Source: Microscilla marina ATCC 23134 (GTDB taxonomy: Bacteria > Bacteroidota > Bacteroidia > Cytophagales > Microscillaceae). From it: a DNA stretch of 64,000 nucleotides. The notes under the pieces are model-generated. The model did not search any database and was not told the origin of the DNA. It saw nothing but the letters and a program-made list of their open reading frames with translations. Position numbers and translations under genes: made by a program. Positions 15,785-24,958 of this stretch are shown piece by piece (position 1 is the stretch's first letter; every line of letters starts with the position of its first letter). The stretch spans positions 83,057-147,056 of the forward strand of contig NZ_AAWS01000021.1 in NCBI RefSeq assembly GCF_000169175.1, written 5' to 3'.

Positions 15785-18043
15785 CCTTACTCCAATCAAT
15801 AAAATATCATCACGTTGCTCGGTATCGCGCATGTAGCGTTCCAGTAGCGTGTTTAAAAATACTTTTTGCTCGAGCAAAGGCAAGTGGTGTATTTTTGCCA
15901 GGGTGTGTTTGAGACGACGAGTACCAAACTTTCGCCTTTTGACATTATTTTGATCAGTAAAACCGTCTGATTTGAGGTAGAGCAAGCTATTGGCAGGCAG
16001 GGTAAGGCGGTGGTTTTCAAAGCCCAAAGGGTGTTTTATTTCTCTGCCTATGGCTCTTCTACTGCCTTTTATTTCCTTAAGGGTAGCATCGTTTGCATCA
16101 ACATAAACCAAATGACTTTTAGCACCAGCAAAATCGATTTGGGTTTGCCCATCAGGCAGTTTTTCTACTACTACTATAGACATATCCATTCCTCCATCGC
16201 TATGCACCCCGTTTTTGGTTAATATATTCAATACTTCGTTATCCAGACGTGTCAGGATTTTTGCTGGATTAGTAATCTTTAGAACATTTACAATTCGATC
16301 GAGCAGCATGTGCCCAATCAACGACATAAAAGCACCTGGTACCCCGTGCCCGGTACAATCTACTGCTGCCAACACTACCTTGTGAGTATGGGTAAGCACT
16401 GAAGGGTTGGCAGGGCGAGGAAAAGTGTCTTGATGTGGGTGAGTTTTGATAGGGTTGATCCAATAAAAATCGCCCGACACCACATCTTTAGGCTGATAGA
16501 TGATAAAGTAGTCGTTGAGGAGTTGATCAAACTTACTTTGGTGAGGCAAAATAGCTTGCTGAATATTATTGGCGGCCCTGATGCTGCTATCTAGTTTGTG
16601 GTTGGTACGGGCAAGTTCTTTGTTTTTGGTCGCAATAAAGTCTTGTTGGCTCAATACCTCCTCTTGTTGTTGTTGTAGTTCCTCATTTTGGGTCAGTATC
16701 TCACTGTTGGCTTTCTTGAGTTCTTGAGTACGTTCTGCTACTTTTTGTTCCAGCTCTCTTTTGGCATTCTTTTCCAGTGAGAGAATCTTGAGCTGGGCTT
16801 CTTGTTCTTTCTTAAAATTAAGGTAAATATTGTGTCCCAATCCAGCACCAAACATAATGTTTTGCCACAAAATGCCTGCCTGTAAAAATAAACCTGGTTC
16901 AATATCAGTAATAAGCCCCAATGAAGCGACACTGTTGAGGGTTAAACCAGCCAAAAACAAAAAACTACCCACCAACAGGTACTTGGCAAAAGTAGCTCCC
17001 CTATTATAAACAATCACTATTATTGTGATGCCTGCTACCATATTTACCAGGTTGATGATTGACAACATATTAGTAGCCACAGCGTGCTTGTATTGATAGA
17101 GTAATACCCCACTGATGAACAAAGCCATTAAGCGGGTGATAATCATCAACACAAGGGCATAGTCTATATACTTTGATAGTTGGCGAGTATGAAGCACCAC
17201 CCGCATAAACTGGATATAAGAAATCCCTGCTAATTGGCTTGCCACCAGCCATATAATATAATCATGAATGTTATTGTGGCTTATAAAACTTAAATACCCA
17301 TAACTAGGGAGGTAGCCTATAGAAAAACTAATAGTTTGTAAGGCAAACAACAGATAAACTACCTCTTTGGTACTAATAAAAACGGTAATGGCAATGAAAA
17401 AAATAAGCCAAAAAAAGCCATGAAATACCCCTTGCGTAAAATTTTGTCGTTTGTTATGGGCTTGTTGACTTTGGTCGGTTACTAGCTTGGTCTGAAAATC
17501 TATAACCTGAGAAGGGTAATTGTGTATTTTGTAATAGATGGTATACAAGCCCTGAGGAGTCAGGCGTACTTCGGCAAGTTGATCGTACCAGTTGCCCAAC
17601 CCATGCAGTCGGTCTTTAAAGTCAATCATAACCCCAGTATTTTGTCTATCTTGAAAAGCGGCTGCCTGATGGTCATATATATACACATGGGTAGTATCAT
17701 TGACCCCTAAGTGTAAAAAACCTTTGATAAAACGAATACTGGTATTGTGCAACCTCAACTTTACCCAATAAGTATAGTTTGAGTTGATAGGCTTTTGGTA
17801 GCCACGAAGGGGAGTAAACTGTCGGTTGTATTGATGTTTAATATCTGAAAATGATAACTTGTGGGTAGGGTCGGCAAGTACTTGAAGGTAAGGTGTAAGG
17901 TCTAAATCATCAAAATCAGAGTTATTAAGGGTTAGTAGTGGCTCACTTGTCGTGGTAGATTGAGCAAAAGGCAAATGTATATTTAACAGCAATAATGCAG
18001 CAATAAGCCATAATGAGGTATATGTAGCAAGAGCGTGAGTCAT
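15779..18043 (-). CDS. 7TM-DISM receptor with SpoIIE-type phosphatase
   Basis: This 754-residue signalling protein starts with a signal peptide (about residues 1-27). An extracellular beta-rich sensor of the 7TMR-DISMED2 type follows (to about 190), then seven membrane helices (about 200-395). A coiled coil (about 405-480, ELKKANSEILTQNEELQQQQEE) leads to a PP2C-like SpoIIE serine phosphatase. Phosphatase motifs include VVLAAVDCTGHGVPGAFMSL (metal Asp), DGGMDMSIVV and LKSDGFTDQ. The natural substrate is likely a phosphorylated anti-sigma antagonist, and no such partner is in the window. The ligand of the sensor is unknown. The 3' end overlaps the converging amidohydrolase gene. Confidence 0.92.
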   Translation of the reverse strand: MTHALATYTSLWLIAALLLLNIHLPFAQSTTTSEPLLTLNNSDFDDLDLTPYLQVLADPTHKLSFSDIKHQYNRQFTPLRGYQKPINSNYTYWVKLRLHNTSIRFIKGFLHLGVNDTTHVYIYDHQAAAFQDRQNTGVMIDFKDRLHGLGNWYDQLAEVRLTPQGLYTIYYKIHNYPSQVIDFQTKLVTDQSQQAHNKRQNFTQGVFHGFFWLIFFIAITVFISTKEVVYLLFALQTISFSIGYLPSYGYLSFISHNNIHDYIIWLVASQLAGISYIQFMRVVLHTRQLSKYIDYALVLMIITRLMALFISGVLLYQYKHAVATNMLSIINLVNMVAGITIIVIVYNRGATFAKYLLVGSFLFLAGLTLNSVASLGLITDIEPGLFLQAGILWQNIMFGAGLGHNIYLNFKKEQEAQLKILSLEKNAKRELEQKVAERTQELKKANSEILTQNEELQQQQEEVLSQQDFIATKNKELARTNHKLDSSIRAANNIQQAILPHQSKFDQLLNDYFIIYQPKDVVSGDFYWINPIKTHPHQDTFPRPANPSVLTHTHKVVLAAVDCTGHGVPGAFMSLIGHMLLDRIVNVLKITNPAKILTRLDNEVLNILTKNGVHSDGGMDMSIVVVEKLPDGQTQIDFAGAKSHLVYVDANDATLKEIKGSRRAIGREIKHPLGFENHRLTLPANSLLYLKSDGFTDQNNVKRRKFGTRRLKHTLAKIHHLPLLEQKVFLNTLLERYMRDTEQRDDILLIGVRL

Positions 18044-18553
18044 TAAAAAAACTTAAGTTATGATGCAAAGCCTGGCAACGAATATGATAAACTTAAGACA
18101 TATTTGCAAAACCAGCTGTATTGAGTAAGCTTTTATCCAAAAAAGATACAAAAAACTGTTTTTCCCCTATATTTTTTTCAAAAAACTATTACAAACTCTA
18201 TCGCCTTGTTTTATACTTTTAAAACAAACCTAATACTTATACTCCATGTGGTTGTATTATTTAGTACAATCACCAAAACACATTCTTGTGTACAATATTT
18301 TCTTTCTTTTCAAACACATTGCTTTGCAACTTTGGGCAAATGGTTGTATTATTAACTATTCATTAATTAGTATAATTTTTTTGGTAAACACTGGTTTGCC
18401 AATGGCAATATATCGGGCTTCTTATGGTGGTACTTTCAGTTCCTGAAAGTATCTCTGAGAAGCTTTTTTTATAACCTGACCTTGAGAAGATTTCTCAGGA
18501 AAGGTGTCTGACTCAATCACAAAATAATCAACAAACTTTAAACAAATTTATTG
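18044..18553. other. Intergenic region with two hairpins before the cyclase gene
   Basis: This region of about 510 bp has no recognised gene. Two hairpins lie close to the cyclase start. TACTTTCAG-ttc-CTGAAAGTA (18431-18451) is followed by a T7 tract at 18464-18470. TGAGAA-gat-TTCTCA lies at 18483-18497. They may be a terminator or attenuator in the cyclase leader. On the minus strand TAGGTTTG occurs near 18225 and is only a possible promoter for the phosphatase gene. Confidence 0.5.
18431..18470 (+). terminator. Candidate attenuator upstream of the cyclase gene
   Basis: A perfect 9-bp stem with a 3-base loop (18431-18451) is followed, 12 bases on, by seven T. The spacing is longer than in a classical terminator, so it may instead be a regulatory hairpin in the leader. 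Confidence 0.4.
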
Positions 18554-19891
18554 ATGCAAACAGGAGACAATGCACTTAAAGCAGTAGGCATGCCTGAGTG
18601 TCATGGAAGACAGTTTTTGGATGCTGCCGAGCAACAAAAAACCATTATCATGTCACGAGCACCTGGCAAGTATGCCACTAAGCTTATAGAAGAAGGATAT
18701 GCCTCTAAGGGCTTTCATAATAAAGCCAAGTCTTGTAACTGGGGCCCTATGGCGGGTTTTGTAAATACTCATCCATTATTTAGCAAGGCGGGGCTTACTG
18801 TAGACGGACAAAATAGCCAGAAAAAAAGCATTAAAAAAGCGTTCAAAGCTGGGGCACAATCCACTCAGGTGGTGATTTCGGAAGCGCGTCGTCTGGAACT
18901 CATCAATGACTTAAGATTGCTAAGAGAAGTACCCGAAGATTCAGGTTTGAAGCTATTTCGTGAAATGAACAAGCTAAATGGTTTGACCCCAACCTGTTAC
19001 AAGTTTTCGCCACTAATGACCCACGTCAAGGGCGATTATGTCAAAGAAGCTTCAGGTTATCGTTTTTACCTCAAAGAACGTTTTTTGCGTACTTCGGACG
19101 AATTTACAAGTTGGCAAAGTGCTTTTGTCAATACCTCATTGCCCAAACTCTGGGAGGTATACTACACCGTTCCCGAAAAACCAGCCGTATTCTTACCTGT
19201 CAAGTCATTTGTTGATCCTAACTTTAAAAAAGTAAATATGGATGATTATATGAGTGACAGAATTATTCACTTATATGCCACTACTGCCGATTTTGACTTG
19301 TTTTCGGTGTGGGTAGACCGCACTTTGGTGCAGCAGCAAATGGCGCAATACAAACTCGATGGAAAGCCCGAAAAGGCTGAGGAGCTGGAGTTGATGTCCA
19401 GAGAAATGGATATGCGCCCAGCGGCTACCCTTACCCTCTTTAGTTACTCTGCCACCGAAGTGCACGAAGATGCAGAGGTGGGTAACATTACTCCCCGCCT
19501 CTCTTTACTTAAAAATATATTGAATGAAAAGTTCAAAAAAAACTGCGGGTATAATATGGGCAACTTGGTACACCATAGTGATGAGGCTGGGCGCCCAAAA
19601 ATAGATGATGTAGACTATCCTTTTATTGCTTTTTTGCCCGATAACAACGAGGTGGCCACTGCCTATAAAAGCAGAATTATTACCATAGATGGCAACGGAG
19701 ATTATGAAACGGTCAAGCGAGAGTTTAAAGGCTTGATAGACAAGGCAGTGAATGCAAATTTTAGGGTATGCTTGAACCCTGGTTGGGCTAAAGACCTGGG
19801 TGAAGATAAATATTTGCAATACATCATTGCTTCTAATCCTAAAAACAATCCTTTCAGAAAACATTACAAAGAACCTACTGTGGTAGGCTAA
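18554..19891 (+). CDS. ExoY/edema-factor-like nucleotidyl cyclase toxin
   Basis: This 445-residue protein carries the signature of class II (toxin-type) nucleotidyl cyclases, the family of anthrax edema factor, Bordetella CyaA and Pseudomonas ExoY. LIEEGYASKGFHNKAKS followed by NWGPMAGF (residues 44-68) holds the two catalytic Lys (52 and 59). TADFDLFSV gives the metal-binding Asp pair (246 and 248). GNITPRL (310-316) and HHSDEAGRP (340-348) match the nucleotide- and catalysis-related motifs of ExoY. It should make cAMP or another cyclic nucleotide, probably only after activation inside a target cell. It has no signal peptide, membrane segment or DUF4157 domain. The ATG at 18554 follows a TTG. 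The next gene starts 13 bp later and is surely cotranscribed. Confidence 0.85.
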   Translation: MQTGDNALKAVGMPECHGRQFLDAAEQQKTIIMSRAPGKYATKLIEEGYASKGFHNKAKSCNWGPMAGFVNTHPLFSKAGLTVDGQNSQKKSIKKAFKAGAQSTQVVISEARRLELINDLRLLREVPEDSGLKLFREMNKLNGLTPTCYKFSPLMTHVKGDYVKEASGYRFYLKERFLRTSDEFTSWQSAFVNTSLPKLWEVYYTVPEKPAVFLPVKSFVDPNFKKVNMDDYMSDRIIHLYATTADFDLFSVWVDRTLVQQQMAQYKLDGKPEKAEELELMSREMDMRPAATLTLFSYSATEVHEDAEVGNITPRLSLLKNILNEKFKKNCGYNMGNLVHHSDEAGRPKIDDVDYPFIAFLPDNNEVATAYKSRIITIDGNGDYETVKREFKGLIDKAVNANFRVCLNPGWAKDLGEDKYLQYIIASNPKNNPFRKHYKEPTVVG

Positions 19892-19904
19892 TCGCAAACT
19901 AACT

Positions 19905-22900
19905 ATGGAAACACAAGATATAATGGTAGCCACAGGTTTTTCGGAGCTTGTAAACCAATTAACCCCACACAATGGTCAGATTAATCTGCCGCTTGGTAAA
20001 CTTACCGACAACTTTGATGCATTCTTAAAGAATGTCTATTTCAAAGAAGGGAGTGTCATTGCCATTGACCAAGTAAGTATAGAAACCAACGAACAACTAC
20101 AGTTGGTCACTATTACAGGTGTATCAAGTTTTATGAACGTGCCGAGTATGCCCTTAACAGCTTCTTTTGCAGTAGATGCTGAGGGTGAGATAAGGGCTGT
20201 ATTGAAATATATGCTCATTGATGCCAGCAAAACATCTGGCTTCTGGAAGTTTAGCGATTCGTTTAAAACGTTGCCTGCTTTTGGTGATGCGTCAGCAGCA
20301 TCAGGGTCTTTGCTTGACGATCTGAAGTTTAAAGAGGCCTCTTTTGTAGTAGCTTCTCACGCTGGGTATGACACCTCCCTGGGGCTCGACTTGGATGCTG
20401 GGATAAACTTTGGTGGTATAATGAAGCCACCAGCGCAACTGGGCATTTTAAAGAATAGTTTGGGCGAAACAGATGCCCTGACGGTGTCCGGTTTTATCAA
20501 TGTGCCCTCCGACGAAAAATATATGTATAACCCTGCGCTCGAACGAAATGTAGCCAGTAGGAGAGGGTTTCCCTGGCTCACGGGCAATAAGTTGCCAGGA
20601 ATTCACTTGCATGTTGATCTGGGCATAGATATGACAATGGGAGGGGTAAAGCTCACAAACAGTATTTATCAAATATATACACCCTTAAAACTAGGATGGC
20701 AAAATCTGGACAAGAGCTATCAGCCAATTGCTGCATATACAGCCACACTTGATCTGCCCAAAGCTGACATTACCCTAGACATTGTAGGAGAAATAAGTGA
20801 TGAAACCATTGCTGTAGAAGCTTTATGTGAGGGAGTGTCGGTAGGCAATCTTGCTGACCTTGCCGATATTTCGGGAGGTGACAATAGTTTGAGCGATACG
20901 TTGCCTGATATAATGACCAAACCCCTCAATGCCTTAAAAAAACTGGAGTTGACCAACTTGGGCTTCTCGTTTAGTTATGGCAACAGTGGTTTTAGTATTG
21001 GCTACCTTGCAGTGCAAGTGGCGATGGAAAACCTTAATTGGCAAATATGGGACGACCATATTGTGGTAAACGAGCTTGGATGTCGTTTTGCGATCAACAA
21101 CCCGTTTAACAACCCTCAATTTGAGACTGGCTTTTGGGGTAAAACTGAAATAGAAGGGGTAGAGATTGACCTCGAAGCCAATAGCCGTGATGCTTACCTT
21201 ATTTCTATGCGGTTGGGCGAAGCGCAAACGCTGCCTATAAGAAGCTTAATGAAAAAGTTTGCCCCTGAAATACCTGCTTTGCCCAATATGGTAGTAAACG
21301 ACCTGGTGTTGATGGTGTCTATTGGAAATTTTATTTCGTTTTCGGGTGGTTTGATGGAAAAACCAGATAGTTGGTCGCTAGACCTGGGACCACAAAACCT
21401 TACGTTTTCTAATATTCGTTTTGACCTGAAAATACCTAAAGCAGGCAAAATAGGAGGGAGTTTTAGAGGGGAAGTAGGCATTGGTAAAAATATACGTCTG
21501 AAGGGTTTTTATGCCATTCCGGGGGACTTTAAAATAAAAGCTGAGTGTGATGAGCTAAATTTTAAAGAGTTGGTAGGCAAACTATCTAAGGAAAAACTAT
21601 CGTTGCCCAGTGGCTTTGATATGACTTTCTACAACTCTTCTGTTTTGCTTAAGAAAGACAGTGGAGGAATGGCTTTTCAAATGGGCACCCGCTACGAAGA
21701 TGATGCTTACTTTGCGCTCGAGATAAAAAAAGTAGAGGGGAAGTGGGGAGTTGCTGGAGGACTTTCTTTGTTAGATGCTCAACCATCTAAATTACCTGGG
21801 ATGAGTTTTCTTGAACCCTTTGAGAAAGTGGTAGACTTACAAGACTTTACCTTGGTGCTGGCGAGCTATAGCGATGCCGCTTTTAAGTTTCCTGGAATGG
21901 AGCAGTTTGCTAACCCTGCGCTTACCTCGTCTAACATTCCAATGCCTGCTCAGGCAGGAGGTTTGGTGGCTGGGCTGAACGTATACGCCAAGTGGAAGAT
22001 AGATACTAAAAAGAAGGAAATGAAGCTACTCAAGCAAGTTTTAGGGCTTGACCCTGAACTGGGGGTAACGCTTCAGGTAGGCAAAAATCCTTCTAAAGAC
22101 ACCCGTTTGTTTGTGAGTTATACTACCGAGCTTATGAGCAAGCATCCGTTTCAGGCAAAGTTTGGTTTCGCCATGAATAACGGCACCCCTGAGCTATTCC
22201 TTGCTGGAATGTTGCAAATGAAAATTCAGGGTGAAATGTGCCAGTTTGATGTGGCAATGAGCTTAGTAAAGGGAGGTTTCTTCTTCTCTGGAAGCATGAA
22301 AGGCACCCTTCAGTTTGGCGATTTGCAGTTGAGCAACCTTGCCTTGGCTTTAGGGTTCAACTGGGGTGGTATTCCAAGTTTGGGCATTGCGGGTACCATC
22401 AACTTACCCGACTTTACCAGTTCTATTGCTGTATTGTTCGACTCCACCGACCCTTCTAAGAGTTTGTTGGCGGGTGCCATCAGCGATTTGTCTTTGGGAG
22501 ATATTGCCGAAACCATTGCTCAGACTGACATCCCGGACGATATAGAAGGCATTTTGGATGGTATAGAGGTAAAAGGCAACCGCCCTTTTGATATTCCTCT
22601 AACCGAGGCTGATAACTTTGATGACCAGGATTTGACGGCCATATCGGCAGCTTTCCAATCCTATGGTACAGTGTCGGTACCCTCTACCGAAACCTCTGCT
22701 TTGTTTGTGGTAAATAAACCAGGCAAGTCGTGGAGCCTGACCGATATGCCTAATAATATGCGCCACTATCAAATAGAAAAAGTGGGCAAAAACCTGCGTG
22801 TGTCATTGAACCCACAAATTTATCTGGCACCAGCTGGCGCACAAATGGGTACGCTGGTGTTTCCACAGGGCTATTTTATGAGCGGTACATTGTCAGTGTT

Positions 22901-24872
22901 AGGCTTAGAGTGGAGCACCCAAATAGACATACGCACCAACAAAGGGGTGGCTGCCCAGTCTTACCTCAACAAGCCGCTGGTGATTTATAATAAAAATTTC
23001 TTTGAACTGTCAGACGTAGAAGGAAAGTCGGGACCTTTCTTTTCGGTGTCTACTTTCTTTCAAAACGAACTCAAAAACCCGGAACTGCGCCCCCCTCATT
23101 TGTACTTTAGTGGACGCTTATTTTTACTGGGACTAGAGTCTGAAAGCTTTGTGAAAGCCACCAAAAATGGTTTTGCTTTTGCCTTAAGTCGTACTGTTGA
23201 CATCAAAATACCAGGCAAGGCGTTTTCTGGTAAAGTGTTTATGGAATCGCTCATCAATGGGCACTTTGAGTCGGTGAAAAACTTTGGCGCAGGTGGAGAG
23301 TTTACCCTTAAATTTGAAGGTAAAATAGACCTTGCCAAGTTAGGGTTTCTGGGAGATGTGGTAGACGATATGGGGAAGATTAAAATAGACCTGAACGTAG
23401 ACGCTGACCTGGAACTGGGCTACGACGGCAAAAAAGCTTTTGTAAACTTTAGTGGAGGTTTTAAACTGCAAGACATCAAACACAACTTTAAGCTAGAGCT
23501 GAAAGCTACCAATGCCGATATGAAAAAGGCAGGCGAATGGGTTTTTGATGAGATCAAGCAGATTGTAACCGATTTGTTTGATACTGCCGAAGAGTGGATG
23601 AATGCTATAGGCGATGGCTTTGTTGAAGTAGGAAAAGGTGCCGAGCAAGTGGCAAAAGTCTTGGGTAAAGGTTATAAGAAAAGCGTAGAAGAAGCTGCCG
23701 AATTGATGCACGAAGCAGGTGAGAACTTCGAAGAAATGGGGAGAGCTTTTAAGAAAGTGTATGGCACTACAGCCAAGACTTTTGCGCCTATTATGAAAGA
23801 CTTGGGGGCTGGAGCAAATGAAATAGCTAAAGACCTGAAAAATGCTTTCAAAACTGGTACCAAAGACGTGGCTAAGATACTGGACGAAGTAGGAGAGTCG
23901 CCCGAAGCAGTAGCTGGTGCGTTGAAGTCTGCCTACAAACAATCGGCTAAACAAGCGGCACAAACCCTGAAGTCTATTGGCAAAGATGCCACCACTATTG
24001 CCAAAGGGTTGAAATCTGCCTACAAGCAGTCGGCCAAACAAGTAGCACAAACTCTCGACTCGGTAGGCGTTGATGCCGGAGCAGTGGGCAAAGCCTTGCG
24101 TTATGCCTATAAGCAATCGGCCAAAGACGTCGCAAAAACAATGAAAGACATTGGCAAAGGAGGCGAGGCTATAGGCAAAGCCTTGCAAACTGGATTCCGC
24201 TACAGTGGTAAAACAGCCGCCAATATGATGAAAAGTATAGGCGTAAGCAGCAGCGAAATAGGCAAAGCGTTGAAAAACACCTTTAAAATGTCGACAAAAG
24301 ACTTTACCAATACCTTTAAAAGTATAGGTAAGGGTGCCAATGATATAGGGAATGCATTGAAAAACACCTATAAGCAAAGCGCTGAGCAAACCCTACGTTT
24401 ATTGAACGGAGCAGGTATTAGCAACCACGACATGAGTAATATGTTGAAAGGAGTATACAAGCTCAGCGCTGAAAATACCGCAAAAACCTTTAAGAAGATC
24501 GGTAAGAGCGCCAACGAAATTGCCAATGTAATGAAGTCGAGCTATAAGCAATCGGCCAAAGACATGGCAAAAGTGTTGGACAAAGTAGGTGTAGGAGTAG
24601 ATGAGGTGGGAGGTGCGTTGAAAAACGTATATGGACAATCTGCTGAACAAGCCGCTGGTACGCTTAAAGATATAGGTAAAAGTGCTAAGGATGTGGGTAA
24701 GGTATTGAAAAATGCTTATAAGCTAAGTACCAAAGATACCAGTAAATACCTTAAAAAGTCATTTAAATTGGGCAAAAGTGGGCTCAAAGATGCTTTGAAA
24801 GGTGCTGGATATGCCAGTAAGGAAGTAGACAAAGTGGTGAAAAAGCTTTGGAAGAGCCTTAAATTTTGGTAG
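19905..24872 (+). CDS. Giant protein with 29-residue helical repeats, partner of the cyclase
   Basis: This 1655-residue protein has no signal peptide. Residues 1 to about 1180 are beta-rich, with many strands such as GYDTSLGLDLDAGINFGG, KLPGIHLHVDLGIDM and LRVSLNPQIYLAPAG, and several look like internal repeats. A short charged helix region follows. From about residue 1270 to 1640 there are 11-12 tandem units of 29 residues of the type AYKQSAKQAAQTLKSIGKDA (first 20 shown), ending in a Lys-rich tail. I do not recognise the family with confidence; a DUF6603-type giant protein is possible from memory only. Its place 13 bp after the cyclase gene suggests a carrier, receptor-binding or pore-forming role for toxin delivery, which is inference. 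Confidence 0.8.
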   Translation: METQDIMVATGFSELVNQLTPHNGQINLPLGKLTDNFDAFLKNVYFKEGSVIAIDQVSIETNEQLQLVTITGVSSFMNVPSMPLTASFAVDAEGEIRAVLKYMLIDASKTSGFWKFSDSFKTLPAFGDASAASGSLLDDLKFKEASFVVASHAGYDTSLGLDLDAGINFGGIMKPPAQLGILKNSLGETDALTVSGFINVPSDEKYMYNPALERNVASRRGFPWLTGNKLPGIHLHVDLGIDMTMGGVKLTNSIYQIYTPLKLGWQNLDKSYQPIAAYTATLDLPKADITLDIVGEISDETIAVEALCEGVSVGNLADLADISGGDNSLSDTLPDIMTKPLNALKKLELTNLGFSFSYGNSGFSIGYLAVQVAMENLNWQIWDDHIVVNELGCRFAINNPFNNPQFETGFWGKTEIEGVEIDLEANSRDAYLISMRLGEAQTLPIRSLMKKFAPEIPALPNMVVNDLVLMVSIGNFISFSGGLMEKPDSWSLDLGPQNLTFSNIRFDLKIPKAGKIGGSFRGEVGIGKNIRLKGFYAIPGDFKIKAECDELNFKELVGKLSKEKLSLPSGFDMTFYNSSVLLKKDSGGMAFQMGTRYEDDAYFALEIKKVEGKWGVAGGLSLLDAQPSKLPGMSFLEPFEKVVDLQDFTLVLASYSDAAFKFPGMEQFANPALTSSNIPMPAQAGGLVAGLNVYAKWKIDTKKKEMKLLKQVLGLDPELGVTLQVGKNPSKDTRLFVSYTTELMSKHPFQAKFGFAMNNGTPELFLAGMLQMKIQGEMCQFDVAMSLVKGGFFFSGSMKGTLQFGDLQLSNLALALGFNWGGIPSLGIAGTINLPDFTSSIAVLFDSTDPSKSLLAGAISDLSLGDIAETIAQTDIPDDIEGILDGIEVKGNRPFDIPLTEADNFDDQDLTAISAAFQSYGTVSVPSTETSALFVVNKPGKSWSLTDMPNNMRHYQIEKVGKNLRVSLNPQIYLAPAGAQMGTLVFPQGYFMSGTLSVLGLEWSTQIDIRTNKGVAAQSYLNKPLVIYNKNFFELSDVEGKSGPFFSVSTFFQNELKNPELRPPHLYFSGRLFLLGLESESFVKATKNGFAFALSRTVDIKIPGKAFSGKVFMESLINGHFESVKNFGAGGEFTLKFEGKIDLAKLGFLGDVVDDMGKIKIDLNVDADLELGYDGKKAFVNFSGGFKLQDIKHNFKLELKATNADMKKAGEWVFDEIKQIVTDLFDTAEEWMNAIGDGFVEVGKGAEQVAKVLGKGYKKSVEEAAELMHEAGENFEEMGRAFKKVYGTTAKTFAPIMKDLGAGANEIAKDLKNAFKTGTKDVAKILDEVGESPEAVAGALKSAYKQSAKQAAQTLKSIGKDATTIAKGLKSAYKQSAKQVAQTLDSVGVDAGAVGKALRYAYKQSAKDVAKTMKDIGKGGEAIGKALQTGFRYSGKTAANMMKSIGVSSSEIGKALKNTFKMSTKDFTNTFKSIGKGANDIGNALKNTYKQSAEQTLRLLNGAGISNHDMSNMLKGVYKLSAENTAKTFKKIGKSANEIANVMKSSYKQSAKDMAKVLDKVGVGVDEVGGALKNVYGQSAEQAAGTLKDIGKSAKDVGKVLKNAYKLSTKDTSKYLKKSFKLGKSGLKDALKGAGYASKEVDKVVKKLWKSLKFW
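23720..24830 (+). repeat. Tandem 87-bp (29-residue) repeats
   Basis: Around a dozen in-frame copies encode a pattern of a Tyr/Phe-Lys pair, Ser-Ala-Lys, a hydrophobic helix, an Ile-Gly turn and a second helix ending Leu-Lys-(Asn/Ser). Two copies around 23928-24030 are nearly identical and others are more diverged, which suggests repeated duplication. The opposite strand stays open across most of it (23493-24389), an effect of the repeat codons. Confidence 0.8.
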
Positions 24873-24885
24873 AAGTAAACAAGGT

Positions 24886-24922
24886 AAAAGGCGTATGCTC
24901 TTTGCGAGAATACGCCTTTTTT
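24886..24922 (+). terminator. Rho-independent terminator after the cyclase unit
   Basis: AAAAGGCGTAT (24886-24896) pairs with ATACGCCTTTT (24910-24920) and six T follow from 24917. It closes the two-gene unit. Confidence 0.88.
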
Positions 24923-24958
24923 ATTTAAAATAGGTTTAAACCAGTCAATAACATTTGG

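Noticed and set aside
18246..18446. 66-codon plus-strand open stretch before the cyclase gene
   Set aside because: It ends within the first hairpin and has no recognisable feature.
23493..24389. 298-codon minus-strand open stretch
   Set aside because: It lies opposite the 29-residue repeat array and is a by-product of its codons.
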